Made by a program: the position numbers and the translations under genes. From positions 39,550,840-39,614,839 of the forward strand of contig CM049322.1 in the NCBI GenBank assembly GCA_026874595.1: a stretch of 64,000 nt of DNA, written 5' to 3'. A model generated the notes under the pieces. The model was not told the DNA's origin. It did not search any database and worked only from the letters and a program-made list of their open reading frames with translations. The stretch is from Sipunculus nudus (Eukaryota > Annelida > Sipuncula > Golfingiida > Sipunculidae). Shown piece by piece: positions 1 to 13,345 of this stretch (position 1 is its first letter; each line of letters opens with the position of its first letter).

Positions 1-116
1 CAAGTCATCAATTATATCAGATTAATATATAACTATTCGCAAAAGATTAACTGAACTCTTAGACACAAAAGTAGCTAGTGTTATTTACATGTAATGTTGC
101 TTAGACAAAATCATAA

Positions 117-2154
117 TTAACTGAATGACATTGCTTGTATAAATTTGGGCTTTACCTGTACTAGCTGGAAGTCGAGGACTTTACCAAGTCTCAGCTCGAT
201 TGTTGTGTATGACCCATATTTTGCACAATGTCCCGGACTATCTGCCCGACCGTCACCAACTAAAGCCAGTAAACCGTCCATTTCTTTCAGCTGTTGCACC
301 ATCTTTTGTTGTTCGATCCTCTATGATGATAAGACTAAAGGAGTGAGGAAGGAGTTCTAATGACTCTCATACGTGCTCTTGCTCAGGCAAGATATTCTCA
401 GACAGTCGAACATGCGTCTGGCTTTTGAACACTGACCACCCGAGAACAGGATTGCAGCACTCAAAAGTATATTTCCTGCCGCCACTTTCCCAATATAGGG
501 CTGACTTGTCCAGACCCTTACGTAACCACAGCTGTCCTCAAAACACCTCTGCTTGACAGTGATGGCAGTTCCTTTGTTTTGTTTTTTTTTCTGATAAAGA
601 CATCACTGCTGGGTCCGGTACAATGTGGACATGTTTCAAACAAGGACGATAAGCAGGAAAGGAACACGATGCACTTCTGTTCCTCATCAGCAGGAAGATG
701 GCGTTGAGAAGATGGAGGCCTGCAAGGATTGTAAAAAAATCAATAGATCTATTTCATTTGAAAATTTTCGTATAAACGGACGAAATATTCATTCTTCTTG
801 TGTTCTTATTCGTCATTTCTTATTTATTTTTTAAAATGCATAAATTAGATAAATATTTACTCAAACGTGTCTACTTCCTCCTCAGCAGCTTCCTCCAGTA
901 AGATATTGGACGGATGGTACTCGCTGCTAACAGAAATGCTTTAGTCAGATGACTCGCTGAAGACTGGGCTAGGTAGTGGGCTCTCATTGTCGGTAGCACT
1001 GGGAGGGTCTTTTACAGGAGTTGACGTTGTTTGAAAATAATTCGGCGGCTCATACTGTGTACCGACTGATCTCACGTCTGGTCTTGTCATACATCCTAAA
1101 TCAGAGATAACAAACACCTTCAACATCAGCGTTTTAATATTTTCCAAATATTATAATGGTCAACATGGGAGGGTAAGGCATATCAATGACGGGATATTTT
1201 ATAAACATTATAAATGGAGAAATTATATTTATTTTCGATACCTTTACTGCGTCCTTTCGCCTGTTGCATTCTCATTTGACACTGGGTAGCACGAGGCATG
1301 GTGGTGCGCTGTGGGGTAGGCGAATTGTACACAGGGGCGGTGTTGACAGCAGGTTTCGCTAGCTCTAGGGTGGCCGTTTCAACGTAAGCACTGGTCATGG
1401 AATCACTTTCAGCGTCCGCAGATGTTGTTGCAGTGGATGTGGTCGGTATTTCTTCCAGTCTCTAGAATTAATCGCATTTTTACAGGCAGGAGCAGAATAT
1501 AATTAAATATTTACGGCTGATATTATATATGTGAAATTATGAGCATTATTTTTATTACGCTATCCAAAGTGTGCAGTGGTGTAGACGATCTCCTGACCTA
1601 AAAATTGCACAAACCATATCACCAACACAATTTAAGGATAAATTGGGTGGACGGAATTGCAAACGTAAATTGCGTTTGGTGACTTAGAAGAACACGTACC
1701 GTGGTAACATGGGACTGAAAGTTTTAAAAATTTCTTTAGCCTAATTACAACAACGTTTGGTGAACAAGCCTTCATTGTACATAAGCCAGGATTGATACGT
1801 GATTTTATACATGATACGTGGATTTATTAAAAAACAACCATGATGCATACAGCAATCATATCAACAGTCATACAGGCCAAGTTCTGCGGCTGTCACTCAC
1901 CCTGTGTCCTGACAGCTTGACCAATGTGTTGCTCCGGCGACCTGCAGGTTTCTTGGCCGGTGATTTTCCAGATTCCCCCTCACAAAGGAATGAGCTGATG
2001 GCCCCTCCCACTTTACTCGCTTTACGCGAACAAAGTTGACCCATTTCTTTAAACGATCTGGCTGGCTCAAGGGAAACCTGTGTAAACTCACGCCTTCACG
2101 ATTTGTGTTATTGCGGCCACCCGCTATACAACGGTTTGGCATTATTATAACCAT
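117..2154 (-). pseudogene. Decayed THAP-domain transposase-like gene
   Basis: Read on the minus strand. A Met at 2142 opens a THAP-like N-terminus (MPNRC...; HRFP motif), but the second zinc-binding Cys of the C2CH motif reads as Arg and the C-terminal Cys-x2-His part is missing. The exon can end at 1901 (CAGG|GTGAGT). A second exon, 1461-1242, has a TTCTAG acceptor, is Thr/Ser-rich and ends AAAG|GTATCG. It joins in phase to 1095 onward, which carries RSVGTQYEPP and then a stop at 941-943. Around 705-360 lies a cysteine-rich stretch (FETCPHC; later TSQPYIGKVAAGN) broken by a frameshift at a poly-A tract and a stop. The last piece, 302-155, contains GDGRADSPGHCAKYGSY and ends CAG|GTAAAG. This order of motifs matches a widespread THAP-plus-transposase-like protein family of fishes and invertebrates, known to me by motif only; the superfamily (P- or Kolobok-like) is not certain. 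Multiple stops and frameshifts make it a relic. Confidence 0.7.
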
Positions 2155-2964
2155 AAACGATCGAACAAAATACAGAAAAAGGTAAACCTATTGTCATATA
2201 TTCACGCATGTGGCTTTGTTGTGACTGACTGCGGTTCCTGGGCTGACGTTATTCCGAATATTCATGAGGCACGGAACCGATCATTGCCGAACGCGGGCAG
2301 GGTGAAACCCTGCATCTTAGAGCCCTTATTAGATGCGGATTTAATTACAAGAGACCGGTAGTAATGACTACACACAGAGCCAACAGTTACAAAAACAATT
2401 CATCTACGGTATAATATGGTCAAAGTGCAGTTTTATTTACGCTGGTCATGTCCTTTAAGTTCTCCAACGTTATAAAGTAAAGCCCCTGGTCAACCCAATT
2501 CAAAAGGCCTGGCCAATCAAACAACCAATCCTGACCAACAAACATTCCAAAGCTCCGGCCATTCATAAACCAAGCGCACTGGAACCTGAATCAAACCTGT
2601 CCCCTTAAACAAGCTTGCCATCGCTCTCTGGTGACATTTACCTGAAAATAATTGTATAACCATAATAATATTTCCTTTGAGGTGGACCATTATTTAGATT
2701 TTTGGACCGGTGTGTCATGTTACGATTGTTATATTATCACTATATCTGTGGCTTTGACCTGATTATTTAGTTACTGTAAACATACCGTGAAAAGCTCCTA
2801 ACTGAGTGTTTAATCAAGATAGCCTTGCCCTCAAAGTGTTCGGTTAAACTGGGGGATTGTTCTATTAAACTAGCTGAAGTGTTCCCTTAAACAAACGGGG
2901 TAATCATATTAAACTGTACAATCGCAGCTACCTTTGATTCGCCATGCTAATACAACTGTGTCAG
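2155..2964. other. Non-coding stretch between the THAP relic and the first visible CUB exon
   Basis: I see no CUB first-half exon or other coding motif here. The partner exon of the first visible CUB half must lie upstream of the window. The part near 2470-2560 is rich in CCAAT-like pentamers, but no promoter can be assigned from that. Confidence 0.5.
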
Positions 2965-3130
2965 ATTTACGACGGATCGAACAGCTCAGCACCTCTGGTT
3001 GGAACATTCTGTGGAAACACAATGCCAGATCCGGTGATCACCTCTGGCGATGAAGTCTACCTCGTTTTCAATTCAGATGGATCCGGGGCGTTAGGTGGAT
3101 TTGACATCACTTTTACCGCTATTGTTGAAG
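2965..3130 (+). CDS. CUB1, second-half exon (partial domain)
   Basis: Starts after TGTGTCAG and ends GAAG|GTATT; 166 nt, phase 0 to 1. It encodes the C-terminal half of a CUB domain: IYDGSNSSAPLVGTFCG, then the strand EVYLVFNSDGS and GGFDITFTA. The FCG cysteine is the fourth CUB cysteine. The first-half exon is not in the window. Confidence 0.85.
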
Positions 3131-3964
3131 GTATTAACAAGTTTGGAAATTAACAATCCTACATAAATAAAATACGCTTATCACTCAATTTACACTGCTA
3201 GAATTAAATGTCTACGTGTACACCAATGCCATATAGACAAAATGAATGCCACTGCTATTTAATACCTTATACTGGTTTAACCGCAAAGAGAATGCATGTT
3301 ATCCCATATGTCATTTAAGACGTAGCGAAATATGTACAAAACGATCCAAAATTCATATATGAGAGATCCAGGACGTATTAATATTATTTATGATATATCA
3401 TGGAACATTAAATGCTGGTGCATAAACATGTCAATAATTTAATGAGAATAATTGATTTCTATAAACCCTGTTTTGTCAGGCATTATAACAAAATATTAAT
3501 TTTAAGAATATGACTTTAAAAAATTAAGCCCAGTGGAAGAACTAAAAATCACCGTCACTTATGAGACATAAACGTTATTATAACGTTTCCAATGTGCACA
3601 CAGGCGCACCGGGACTTATGTCCTGAAACTGACTCGGGTATCCTCACTGCAAAATCAGCCAGGCCGTGTCTATATATTCATTCTCAAACACACTTCTGCT
3701 TTGCCATCCAATTTGTCATTTTATAGGGTTGATTATTTAGGGGTCAACATCTTAAAATATATGCTTCTGAATAATAGTCCTAATTTGATAATTGAGAGAT
3801 CCTGGATTTATTAACCTTATTTTAAATAACTTGAAACAAATGCTGATTCGAAAACATATGAACATCTAACTATATTAACTAATGTCGTAACAGCCATGCC
3901 TTGCCAGGCATTTTTATATCCGGTAGTCCTGGACCTATATTTTGCATTATGAATCGTATTCTAG

Positions 3965-5319
3965 ATCAAAGCTGTACCAGAGTGTATACGGACGATAATG
4001 GGCGGATTACGAGTCCTGGATGGCCCGGAAACTACCCTTACACTACTTTCTGCAGTATCCTAGTGTCGGTGCTTTCAGCAAAAGCTATCATCTTGAATTT
4101 CACTACGTTGTCCCTGGAGAATAGCTCCCAGTGTGGCTATGATTCCTTGAAGGTGAGTTATCTTATTAAACGACATGGTTGTGTTAATATCGCAATTTTA
4201 ACGGACAATAAATGGGCGATAATATATCACTAAAATACTGGTCCCTCATCGAGGTTCGGGATCTGACTGGACGGAATATCTACATAAAGAAAAGAACAGA
4301 GCAATTGAGTATACAAACCAGCAAACCTTAAAATATAAATATATTAATCAAATTCTGAACAATCGTCGCCAGAATAGCGGCGTTGTATTATCATGAAAAC
4401 ACTGCTTTTAGAATATCTGGGATGCCCGGTGGCATGCACAGAATAAACGGGTCGGACTATTCCTAGAAAACCACCGAAAACAACAGAAAACCAACGTAAT
4501 TACAGAAAACTACAGAAAAATCAATCTAAATTACTTGGCATTATCACCTTTTTTTACCTTTAGATTATTTTTGTTATAAAAAGGATCATGTACAATACTA
4601 AATAACATATTAAATAATTTACACAGAAACCTGTCCAGTACGTGCCTGGAAACTTGGACTAAAAGAACGAGATCGTCACCTGTTGGCCAGATCGCTTATT
4701 AACATTGTCGACAAAAGCTTGACAAGGGAGAAAAAATGCTTGCTTCAGCATAGTATTCACTTAAAAATATTAATTTTATTATCTCAGTTTATTTATCAAA
4801 ATAACGATGAAAATTTTAAGGATGTCAAAGAACATGGTTCATTTGCAGTGCTTTTCTGGATTTTCGGTGGTAAACTGTGGTTTTCTATGAATGTCCGACT
4901 TGAATAACCCTTTGGAGTTTGGAGTTTTTATCTGTCTTTATTCTTGACTTCCCAATTTTATCTTTATAACCTTGCTATTGAAGGATCCAGTTGAACTAGT
5001 TTGGATGTACTATCAGACTAAGTACCTTCCCAGTGTCCTGCATATCTTATTGTATTGTCATTAAGAAAAATTGCCTTTAGGGTTTTGTGATAATCTAACT
5101 TTATTACCTAACCATCTTTACCGATAGATTATCCTGTTGTGTGATTAAGTCAGGTATACGACGGACCAAACAGTTCAGCACCTCTGGTTGGAACATACTT
5201 TGGAAATGCAAGGCCTGATATGGTGTTGATCACTGGCGCTGAGCTTTATATGGTGTTCGTATCAGATTTATACGTGACATCTCGCAGCTTTGACATCACG
5301 TACTATGCATCTAATGAAG
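3965..5319 (+). CDS. CUB2 (two exons)
   Basis: Exon 3965-4152 (188 nt, phase 1 to 0) encodes CTRVYTDDNGRITSPGWPGN and the rest of the N-terminal half, ending QCGYDSLK before GTGAGT. Exon 5154-5319 (166 nt, phase 0 to 1) encodes VYDGPNSSAPLVGTYFGN onward. The SPGWPxNYP and YDxLxVYDG motifs are diagnostic for CUB. Oddity: the fourth canonical cysteine, FCG in the other copies, reads YFG here, so the second disulfide cannot form. Exon 3965 and its upstream intron closely resemble those of CUB4. Confidence 0.85.
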
Positions 5320-6090
5320 GTATATAGTGTTTGAAATTGAAATTCCTACTAAACACCTTGGACCTCAATTCCTTCGACTGATAGCATTAAACCTCCAGAT
5401 TTAAATATATGGTGTATAGACCAAATACATATCAGTTTGATATTTTCTGCAACTTTCATACTGTGCAATAAAACTGGATATAGGAAATGTGCAAACATAT
5501 TGAGCTTATTAGATAAACAATATAACCGTTATTAATGGTATTTTAAATCATATATATTGATTATTTCTATACTGGTAATAATAATTATTTTTATTATATC
5601 TTTATTATTAATATATTATCCATATATAATATTATATTAGGTTATTTTTAATCATCTCTACAACTGTTACTACTATCATTATAATAACTGTACATCCGTT
5701 CACCAGGATTAGTGAAGTTTACTTCAATATGCAAGGGGCAGTGTACCTAAGCTTCAGTGTACTTCAGCTAATATCTGTTTAAATCAGATCAGTATCAAAA
5801 TTTTCATGGGTTATATTGTAAGGATACTGTAGACCCTTTTACAAAAATGTGGTTAAAATAACCTTATATTTGTTGGTTTATTAGGTAAACGTTAAAAATA
5901 TTACTGAAATAATGTACGGAGAGAGAGAAATGAATGCATCATGTAAGTTTTAAGAACACTTGAGTCTATGCCATGTTATAAACTCCACGTGTGATATCCA
6001 GTTGGAACGATTATTTTAACAAAAAATGTTTACTAGTGCAAACACAATATACAACTGATTTAAATTTGCTAATTTTCTACCTGCCATAAG

Positions 6091-7183
6091 ATTGTAATCG
6101 GATGTATTCGGAAAACACTGGGTCGATTAGGAGCCCTGGATGGCCTGGTAACTACCCTATCAATGTTATCTGCAATATCCGTGTCTCAGTGGCCCCAGGA
6201 CATGTAGTCAACTTGATTATCAACTCCTTCAACTTGCAGTATCAACGTAACTGTAGTTACGACTACCTTAAGGTAAATATCAATCTAATAACAAACAATC
6301 AAGCTAATCATTAATTGAGAAGCCTATTCATCTAGTGTTTAAGTTTGCATTTTTTTGTTACATAAAACATTTTTATCAGAAACTTCGATAAAATTCATTT
6401 CCAATACTTCAAATATTTCCACGCACATCTTCAGCCGGAGGAATATCGGGTTTTCTTGACATTATAAAAATTATTGATTCAAAGCTTTCAACAAGCACTC
6501 GGCAAGAAAACCTGAAGAGTCCAAGATGCTCAGGGTAAACTTTTTGGCGCACTTTGTTTCTGAAGGGCTTTGTAAAATATTTATATATGGCTGCAACAAT
6601 AACAAACTTTGATCCTATCGGTCCATTCGCTAGAAATCTTGCGGCCCCCTTTGGACGCTGGAACCTCAAAGACCGACTGTCCGAGGAGCATGTCGAGCTT
6701 CTCAGAAACTTTCCCGCATGTTCTTGAAAGCCCTGTTAATCAAAATTATATGAGAGCGACCAAAAATTAATCAGTCTCAGATTATTATGGTTGTGATATT
6801 TGTTATTTTGGCGTGACCTCTAAGACGGATTATTCTATCAGTATAAGCATACCATAAAATGTCTTGTTTGATTGACTGAATATTCAAACTAACTTTTGCA
6901 CTATTCTCTGAAACGGAAGGGAGAGTTCCTTATTTTTTATATGTATATTTTAATAAACTTACTGTAATATCATGGTAAATCTACCAGTAAATTAAAGTGT
7001 TGAAATGATCATGTCAGATATACGACGGATCCAATAGTTCAGCACCTGTGGTTGGCTCATTCTGTGGAAACACAATTCCAAACCTCGTGATGACCTCTGG
7101 CAGTGAGGTGTACCTGGTGTTCAGATCAGATGGATCCGTGACGTCAAGCGGCTTTGACATCTCTTATAACGCTTCTAGTGAAG
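6091..7183 (+). CDS. CUB3 (two exons)
   Basis: Exon 6091-6272 (182 nt) begins after CATAAG and encodes CNRMYSENTGSIRSPGWPGN through CSYDYLK. Exon 7018-7183 (166 nt) follows ATGTCAG and encodes IYDGSNSSAPVVGSFCGN through SSGFDISYNA, ending GAAG|GTAATA. All four CUB cysteines are present. The domain as a whole is a phase 1-1 cassette. It belongs with CUB5 and CUB6 by first-exon length. Confidence 0.88.
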
Positions 7184-7929
7184 GTAATAATAACAACCAA
7201 GGAATCTTATAAGCCAAAATTAAAAATATGCGCATTTACTCTTCTTTGGACTGTGAGAATTAAATGTTTAAATTAAACAAATGCCGTATATATATATAAA
7301 ATGCAAATCACTGCTCCTTAATAAATCGTAATATTTTTTTTCAATAAAAAGAAACACTTTCGCTTTCATTACGCCATAGCATCATCAGGTAACAGGGCTT
7401 AATTTGTATGGGTTGAATCTAAAACTTCTACCTGAACATGCATTGAGACCTTAAGATATCTACTTGGTAATTCCGAATTAGTTCATGAAAAATTTTCTCG
7501 GTAGTTCTTCAATTCTGGTGAACTTGACCTTGATCTATAAGCTTAAGTCTGTAAATATTTATTATTTCTTTCTCAGTGTTTTAGATGGGTACTCATGGAG
7601 AGAAGTATAAATTTTATTCGCAACAAACGCCATTCAAGTTAACACATACATAAACATTCAAAATTGGTCATACTTGTTTTTGAGCTATATTTAGTTTCTC
7701 TTGCACAACCAGCATAGGCTTGGCATGTTGGGATTCAGTCTTCACTTATGAGTCGCCCATAACCTGATGAAAATTAACCTAATTTCAATAACTTGACACA
7801 TTGAATGCTAATGCGTGTACATGTGAACATTAAACTAGAATACCTAATGCCGTAACATCCATGTTTTGCCAGACATTTCTTCTTATTCTGGACAGGACCT
7901 GTATTTCGCATTATGAATATTATTTCTAG

Positions 7930-9057
7930 ATCAAAACTGTGACCGAGTGTATACTAAATATACTTGGCGGTTCATGTGTCCAGGATGGCCCGATTACTAC
8001 CCTAACAATACTCTCTGCAATATTTGGATCTCAGTTCCTTCTGCACAAGTAATCGTCTTGGCTTTCCATACGTTCTCTCTAGAGGATAGCAGCGGTTGTC
8101 GCCATGACTCCCTGAAGGTGAGCTATATATGAAATCATTACTTTTTTTCCTGAACAACAGGGGTTCGTCAGTATCGCAATTTAGAGGGCTAATAAATGGT
8201 CAAAAAACATACCAACGGAATTTAAACATTAAGCGAGTGTATTCTTCGAAACCGAAAAGCAAAGGTCAAAACAATGAGATACTTTTGGAGAGGATTATTG
8301 TTATTTACGATTACTCCCACATTTGCTTATCAGCGACATGTAGTATTCAAACTTAGAACGATTTAGAAGTTAAAGATATCTGTCTTTTCGATTTAACGTT
8401 AACTCTTATCATATTTCAACTCAACGTAGTGAAGCCTTATGTATTTCTTTTGGCGACTGACTCAAGCGTATAAGAATATACAAAGGAATTAAGCAGTTCT
8501 AAAGCCATATGTTACCGTTCTGTTTCAATTATCGGACACAAGATGACGCTGAAAAGCAAATGCGAGAGTTAACGTAAATAACAATAATCTAATCCAAAGG
8601 TACCCAATTGAGCAGACATATCATCAAACCAAAACACAAACAAAATGTTTAAGAAGCACCTCGTAATAGTAAGGTAATATTATCTTAATAACCCTGTATT
8701 TTATGTGCTCTATTTTCATGATAACCCTGATTTTCGTGAACCCTTTTTCACCGTAAAGTGATAATCGTAAGCCTGTTTATTCTGTGAAGTATAATTCATT
8801 ATAACGATGTGTTTTGAATTTCGTGATTATCTGATTGTATTACCGTCATACCTGTACCTTTTGATTTTCCTGTTCATATGACCCATGTCAGGTATACGAA
8901 GGACCAAACATGTTATCACCTCTGATTGGAATATTCTGTGGAAGTACGAGGCCTAGTCCCCTTTTGATCGTAGGGGGTGAGGGTTACCTAGTATTCAGGT
9001 CAGATCGCTTCACAACTTCACGTAGATTTGACATCACCTACAACGCTTTTGTTTATG
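7930..9057 (+). CDS. CUB4 (two exons)
   Basis: Exon 7930-8117 (188 nt) encodes CDRVYTKYTWRFMCPGWPDY through CRHDSLK. Exon 8892-9057 (166 nt) encodes VYEGPNMLSPLIGIFCG through RRFDITYNAF. Motif SPGWPGNYP is altered to CPGWPDYYP, which adds a fifth cysteine. Intron sequence before exon 7930 is clearly homologous to that before CUB2's first exon, evidence for segmental duplication of a CUB pair. Confidence 0.85.
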
Positions 9058-9127
9058 GTATTTATAGCCTTTGAAACGGTTTCCCCACATACATTTAACG
9101 CAGTCCATGGCTGTCAAAAATTATTAC

Positions 9128-9159
<32 letters not shown>

Positions 9160-9681
9160 TTTTTATTATTATTATTTTTATTATTATTATAATTATTATT
9201 TATGATATCGAATCCCTCCAATGAAAGGGGCAAAAGGAATAGTTTCTGATAGCCTTGTACAAATTATTGTTCTGCTGCAAAATATTAGAGGCTTAAGCAC
9301 AGTAGCCAGTCCAAATACAACACTAAAATGTTCGTTTCCTAAATCTACAAGATTTAACCTGTATCGCCTCTTGAGTTAGACCTAATTCTTTAAACTGAAT
9401 AATCATCGAAACAGACATCAGTCAATATTACGAATTTCTTGTTTGCAGCTGACAAGCATAATTAGCCTTTGACATCCTACTTTCGAAGTGGATGGGGACA
9501 CTAAATTTAAAGTGTATATTTATGTTTATAATAGTACTTATTCCATGAATGAACAACAAAGTGTTACGCTGTTTGGGCAGGAGAACTTCTGGTTGCAATA
9601 ATCAGTTTTGTCATAAAGGTTTTTTCTGCTTAATTCAGTATATGCTATATATATTTTTACATCATCTTTGTTTTTAATAAG

Positions 9682-11159
9682 ATTGTGACCGAGTATACAG
9701 TGAAGACGCTGGGCGCATCACAAGCCCTGGATGGCCATATAACTACCCTAACAATGCTGTCTGCAATATACATGTGTTAGCGTCTCCAGGGAAAGTAGTC
9801 AACTTGATTTTCAACACGTTCATCTTAGAGAGTCACCCTAGCTGTCAACACGATTACCTGAAGGTAAGTGAGACTCATCTTTAATTCTAGGACATATATT
9901 GACCATATCTACAAAGTAAATTTTTCTCCTTTTGTAAACCTATTTCCTATATCATAACGATCATCAAATGGTGGATGAATTTGAATGTTATATTGCTTAT
10001 CATTAATGATAGTTCATGTTTGGAATATCAAGTTCTCTTGAAATCACTTTAAATCTTGTTGATAGCCCATCCGATACGTTCATATTCAGCCAGTGATAAT
10101 CAAGCTATAACAGTCTTGAAATAGAATAACACCTATGTCTTTGGTGCGTCCTCTTAACCTAGTTGCAGTCTCAACATGTCCATTCTCTTGCACTGACCTG
10201 TTTAAACCATCTTATTATCTTTGGGTAAAAAGTTGGGACTTGTAAAAATGTTGCATGAGCAATACTGTTGCAGCGCTATCATTGCCGCTCCCTCTGATGC
10301 AATACTGTTGCAAAGCTATCATTGCCGCTCCCTCTCATGCAAAACTGTTGAATGGCTATCATTGCCGCTCCCTCTCATGCGCTTATAGGCTTATTAAACA
10401 CCCCCACGGTCGAGCAGAAGGCTAAGAGCCATACGGTGCCGAACAGCAAGATATAACAGGTTGTTTTGGACCATCACGTATCAGACTTCTTAACAATATG
10501 AAAGCTACTGTGATATCATATGAATTATTTATCCATTTATTCATTTATGTATTTATTTAAGGTGTAGGATAGAGCCTCTGTTATATGCAAACATGTCTGT
10601 GATTTGCTTTTTGTTATGTGTGATTATTTATAGATATATATTTCCTTTGTTATTTCTTAGATACATGTACAAATACCTGTGCTGTAAATGCTTGCAATTT
10701 AAACTTCATGCCTGAATGAGTAATAAAGGCTTGTCTCATCCTATCTCTATCTTAAAGCACAACGCTGTGGTGTCTGGTATGCCTGTTTATATTATCATAA
10801 CACTTGTACATTGAAGGGTCCTCTGAAGGGTTCTCCTGAACTTAATCTACTACAATAATAACCACATTATTTGAGTGTCCTATTAGACAAAGTGTAATAG
10901 CATAATACCAGTGCAATTTGAATATATTGATCAACTCATTGTATTTCCATGATACATGTATCATCGTTTTGTCCTGTGATGTAACTGTGTCAGATATACG
11001 ACGGTTGAAACGGTTCAGCACCTCTGGTTGGAATTTTCTGTGGAAGTAAACGGCCTGATCCGGTGGTGACCTCTGGCGGTGAGGTTTACCTACAGTTCAA
11101 GTCCGATGGATCCCAGACGTACCGCGGCTTTGACATCACTTATAATGCTTCTTTGAATG
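9682..11159 (+). CDS. CUB5 (two exons) with premature stop in the second exon
   Basis: Exon 9682-9863 (182 nt) encodes CDRVYSEDAGRITSPGWPYN through CQHDYLK before GTAAGT. Exon 10994-11159 (166 nt) starts after GTGTCAG: IYDG, then TGA at 11006-11008 where the paralogs have TCA or CCA, then NGSAPLVGIFCG and onward in the same frame. Everything after the stop is still well conserved. The two exons total 348 nt and are bounded by phase 1 on both sides, so skipping both would keep the frame of the rest. Confidence 0.8.
10260..10380 (+). repeat. Three tandem copies of a 40-bp unit in the CUB5 intron
   Basis: The unit contains CTATCATTGCCGCTCCCTCT and a variable AATACTGTTG start. The three copies differ by a few bases and lie within the intron between exons 9682-9863 and 10994-11159. 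Confidence 0.85.
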
Positions 11160-12466
11160 GTATCAATGTGGTATAGACACAACGCATATCTCTTCCCTTT
11201 ACCTATTCATAATTCTTATTAACAATCGGGAATTAATTTGGCCTAATTTTAGTAATACACATTTTAAATTGCTCATTCACCTACATTTTGAAAAAAAAAT
11301 TTGATTTCATCTTCACGTTTTCTATTCATTTCTATTTATCATAAAAGAATTACCTGTGTTAAAAATATTCCAGGAAGATAATCTCTAACTTGTAAGTTAT
11401 CATATATTATTTACCTAACAGGGGGTGGTGTAAAGGTGACCCTTATGATAAAAATTAAATTGTTTAAGGGCTATCAGAATTCTCATTTCCAAGTCCGGTT
11501 TCTTTTTACACACTGCCCTTCCACTTTAAAGGAGCAGCATGTGATAGAACTTTGATTAAAGCAGGTAAAAAAAAGCAGGCAGATAAATACATATTCCTTT
11601 TTCTTTTTTGTTTCTTGCGCCAAGTTACATCACAAAGAGTGTTCATAGATTAAATTATACATTTAAATTTAATTCAATACTAAGTTTAATAATATTCTAT
11701 AATAATTTCTCATTATAAGTGTAATCATAAGCCCTCGAATTGTTTTCAGAAATGGTATGTTAATATTCGCTCCCAGCTATAAATTTGTAGTGATATTTTT
11801 ATTGTCACACAAAGCATAGCCGTGTCCTCTATTGCTGCAAAAATTCTGAAATAACAAAAACAATTCATTAATACTTAATTCCATTTGTTCTATAATAATT
11901 GGGGGCTTTGTTCTGACTGGGATTTTGTTGAATTACGCTTGTCATTGTGTTTCAAAGTGAACAAAAGTGAAAATGATAATAAAATTATGTCCAAACGCAA
12001 GCTGGTAATTATTTTGGCATTCGAACGTTTCCCTGATTTTTATGAAGTAGGAATTCCCAGCTTAAGCAAAATTATTCAGTTGTGGTTGGATTACATACAG
12101 GAAACCGGTGGTATGTGACGTTAAACTCACCTTTTTTAGATATGACCCCTACAAGGAAAATCTAGAGTGTCAAACAGGACTGATCATTCTGAACCATCAG
12201 GCATCACATAATATATGTAAATTAAATAGTTATTGTGGACCCAAATAATGCATTAAATATGTTTTTTACACGTACGAGAATATTTAAGTGAGAGATGAAG
12301 GAGGATTTAAAGAGTAGTAACACCCGGGTCCCTGATATATAAATATTTGTTTCGTGATCATCCGATTAGAATAATCAATTTTATTATAATAGCTACCCGA
12401 GTTTTATGTTATTTCCTTTCGTCCATGACCGACACTTATATAAATAATGTTCTTCTTTTGCCCAAG

Positions 12467-13345
12467 ATTGTAACCAAGTGTACACTGATGATAATGGGCA
12501 GTTCATGAGCCCTAAATGGCCTGGTAACTACCCAAACAATGCCCGCTGCAATATTCGTGTGTCCGTGGCATCAGGACGTGTAATCACATTGCTTTTTAAC
12601 TCGTTCAACGTGCAGTATCACCGTAAGTGTAGCTACGATTACCTTGAGGTGAGTAAAAATTTTAAAGTAAATTCTGGAACTTAAGCCATGAATCAGACAT
12701 ATATTGTATGACGAATAGATCTTACGATTAAGTTTTACTTTAACAAGCCTCTCTTTTTTGGTAGAAGTTTATTTTTATGTATGGATCGATTCCGTTAGCA
12801 ATGATCCAATGTTTATAAACAAGCAGTTTTTGTATCATCACCCTGCGGAGTATCCGACCTCTATACAAATATACTATTAATACTATCATTTATTTAAAAA
12901 AAGCGACCCATTGATAGCTAAACCTTTGTTGAATTGATAATACTTTCATGAAAGTCGTTTGTAGATTGTAGTGACACGTTCAACTCGTTGCATTGTCAAG
13001 AAAACCTCTCTTCTTGAGAGTGTTGTCACCAAGGTTATTTAGCTATAATAAATTGAGCTGTTGATGTGTAAAGTTTACTCCGATGTATTTGCATAATACT
13101 CGTGACTGTCGGGTGCCTGTAACGGAATAATTTACCATAAATACCTTTTGGATTGTTCTGTTCTGTGTTTCTGTGTCAGATATACGACGGATCAAACAAT
13201 TCAGCACCTCTGCTTAGATTGTTATGTGGAAGTGCACGGCCAATGCCCGTGGTGACCTCTGGGAGTGAGGTTTATCTGGAGTTCGAATCCGATGCAGCCA
13301 GGACATCACGCGGCTTTGACATCACTTATAACGCCTCTCTTGAAT
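12467..13345 (+). CDS. CUB6 (two exons)
   Basis: Exon 12467-12648 (182 nt) encodes CNQVYTDDNGQFMSPKWPGN through CSYDYLE, ending before GTGAGT. Exon 13180-13345 (166 nt) encodes IYDGSNNSAPLLRLLCG through SRGFDITYNASLE, ending phase 1 before GTATGA. All four cysteines are present; Gly of PGWP is Lys. It is the last CUB and splices in phase to exon 14366. Confidence 0.87.
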
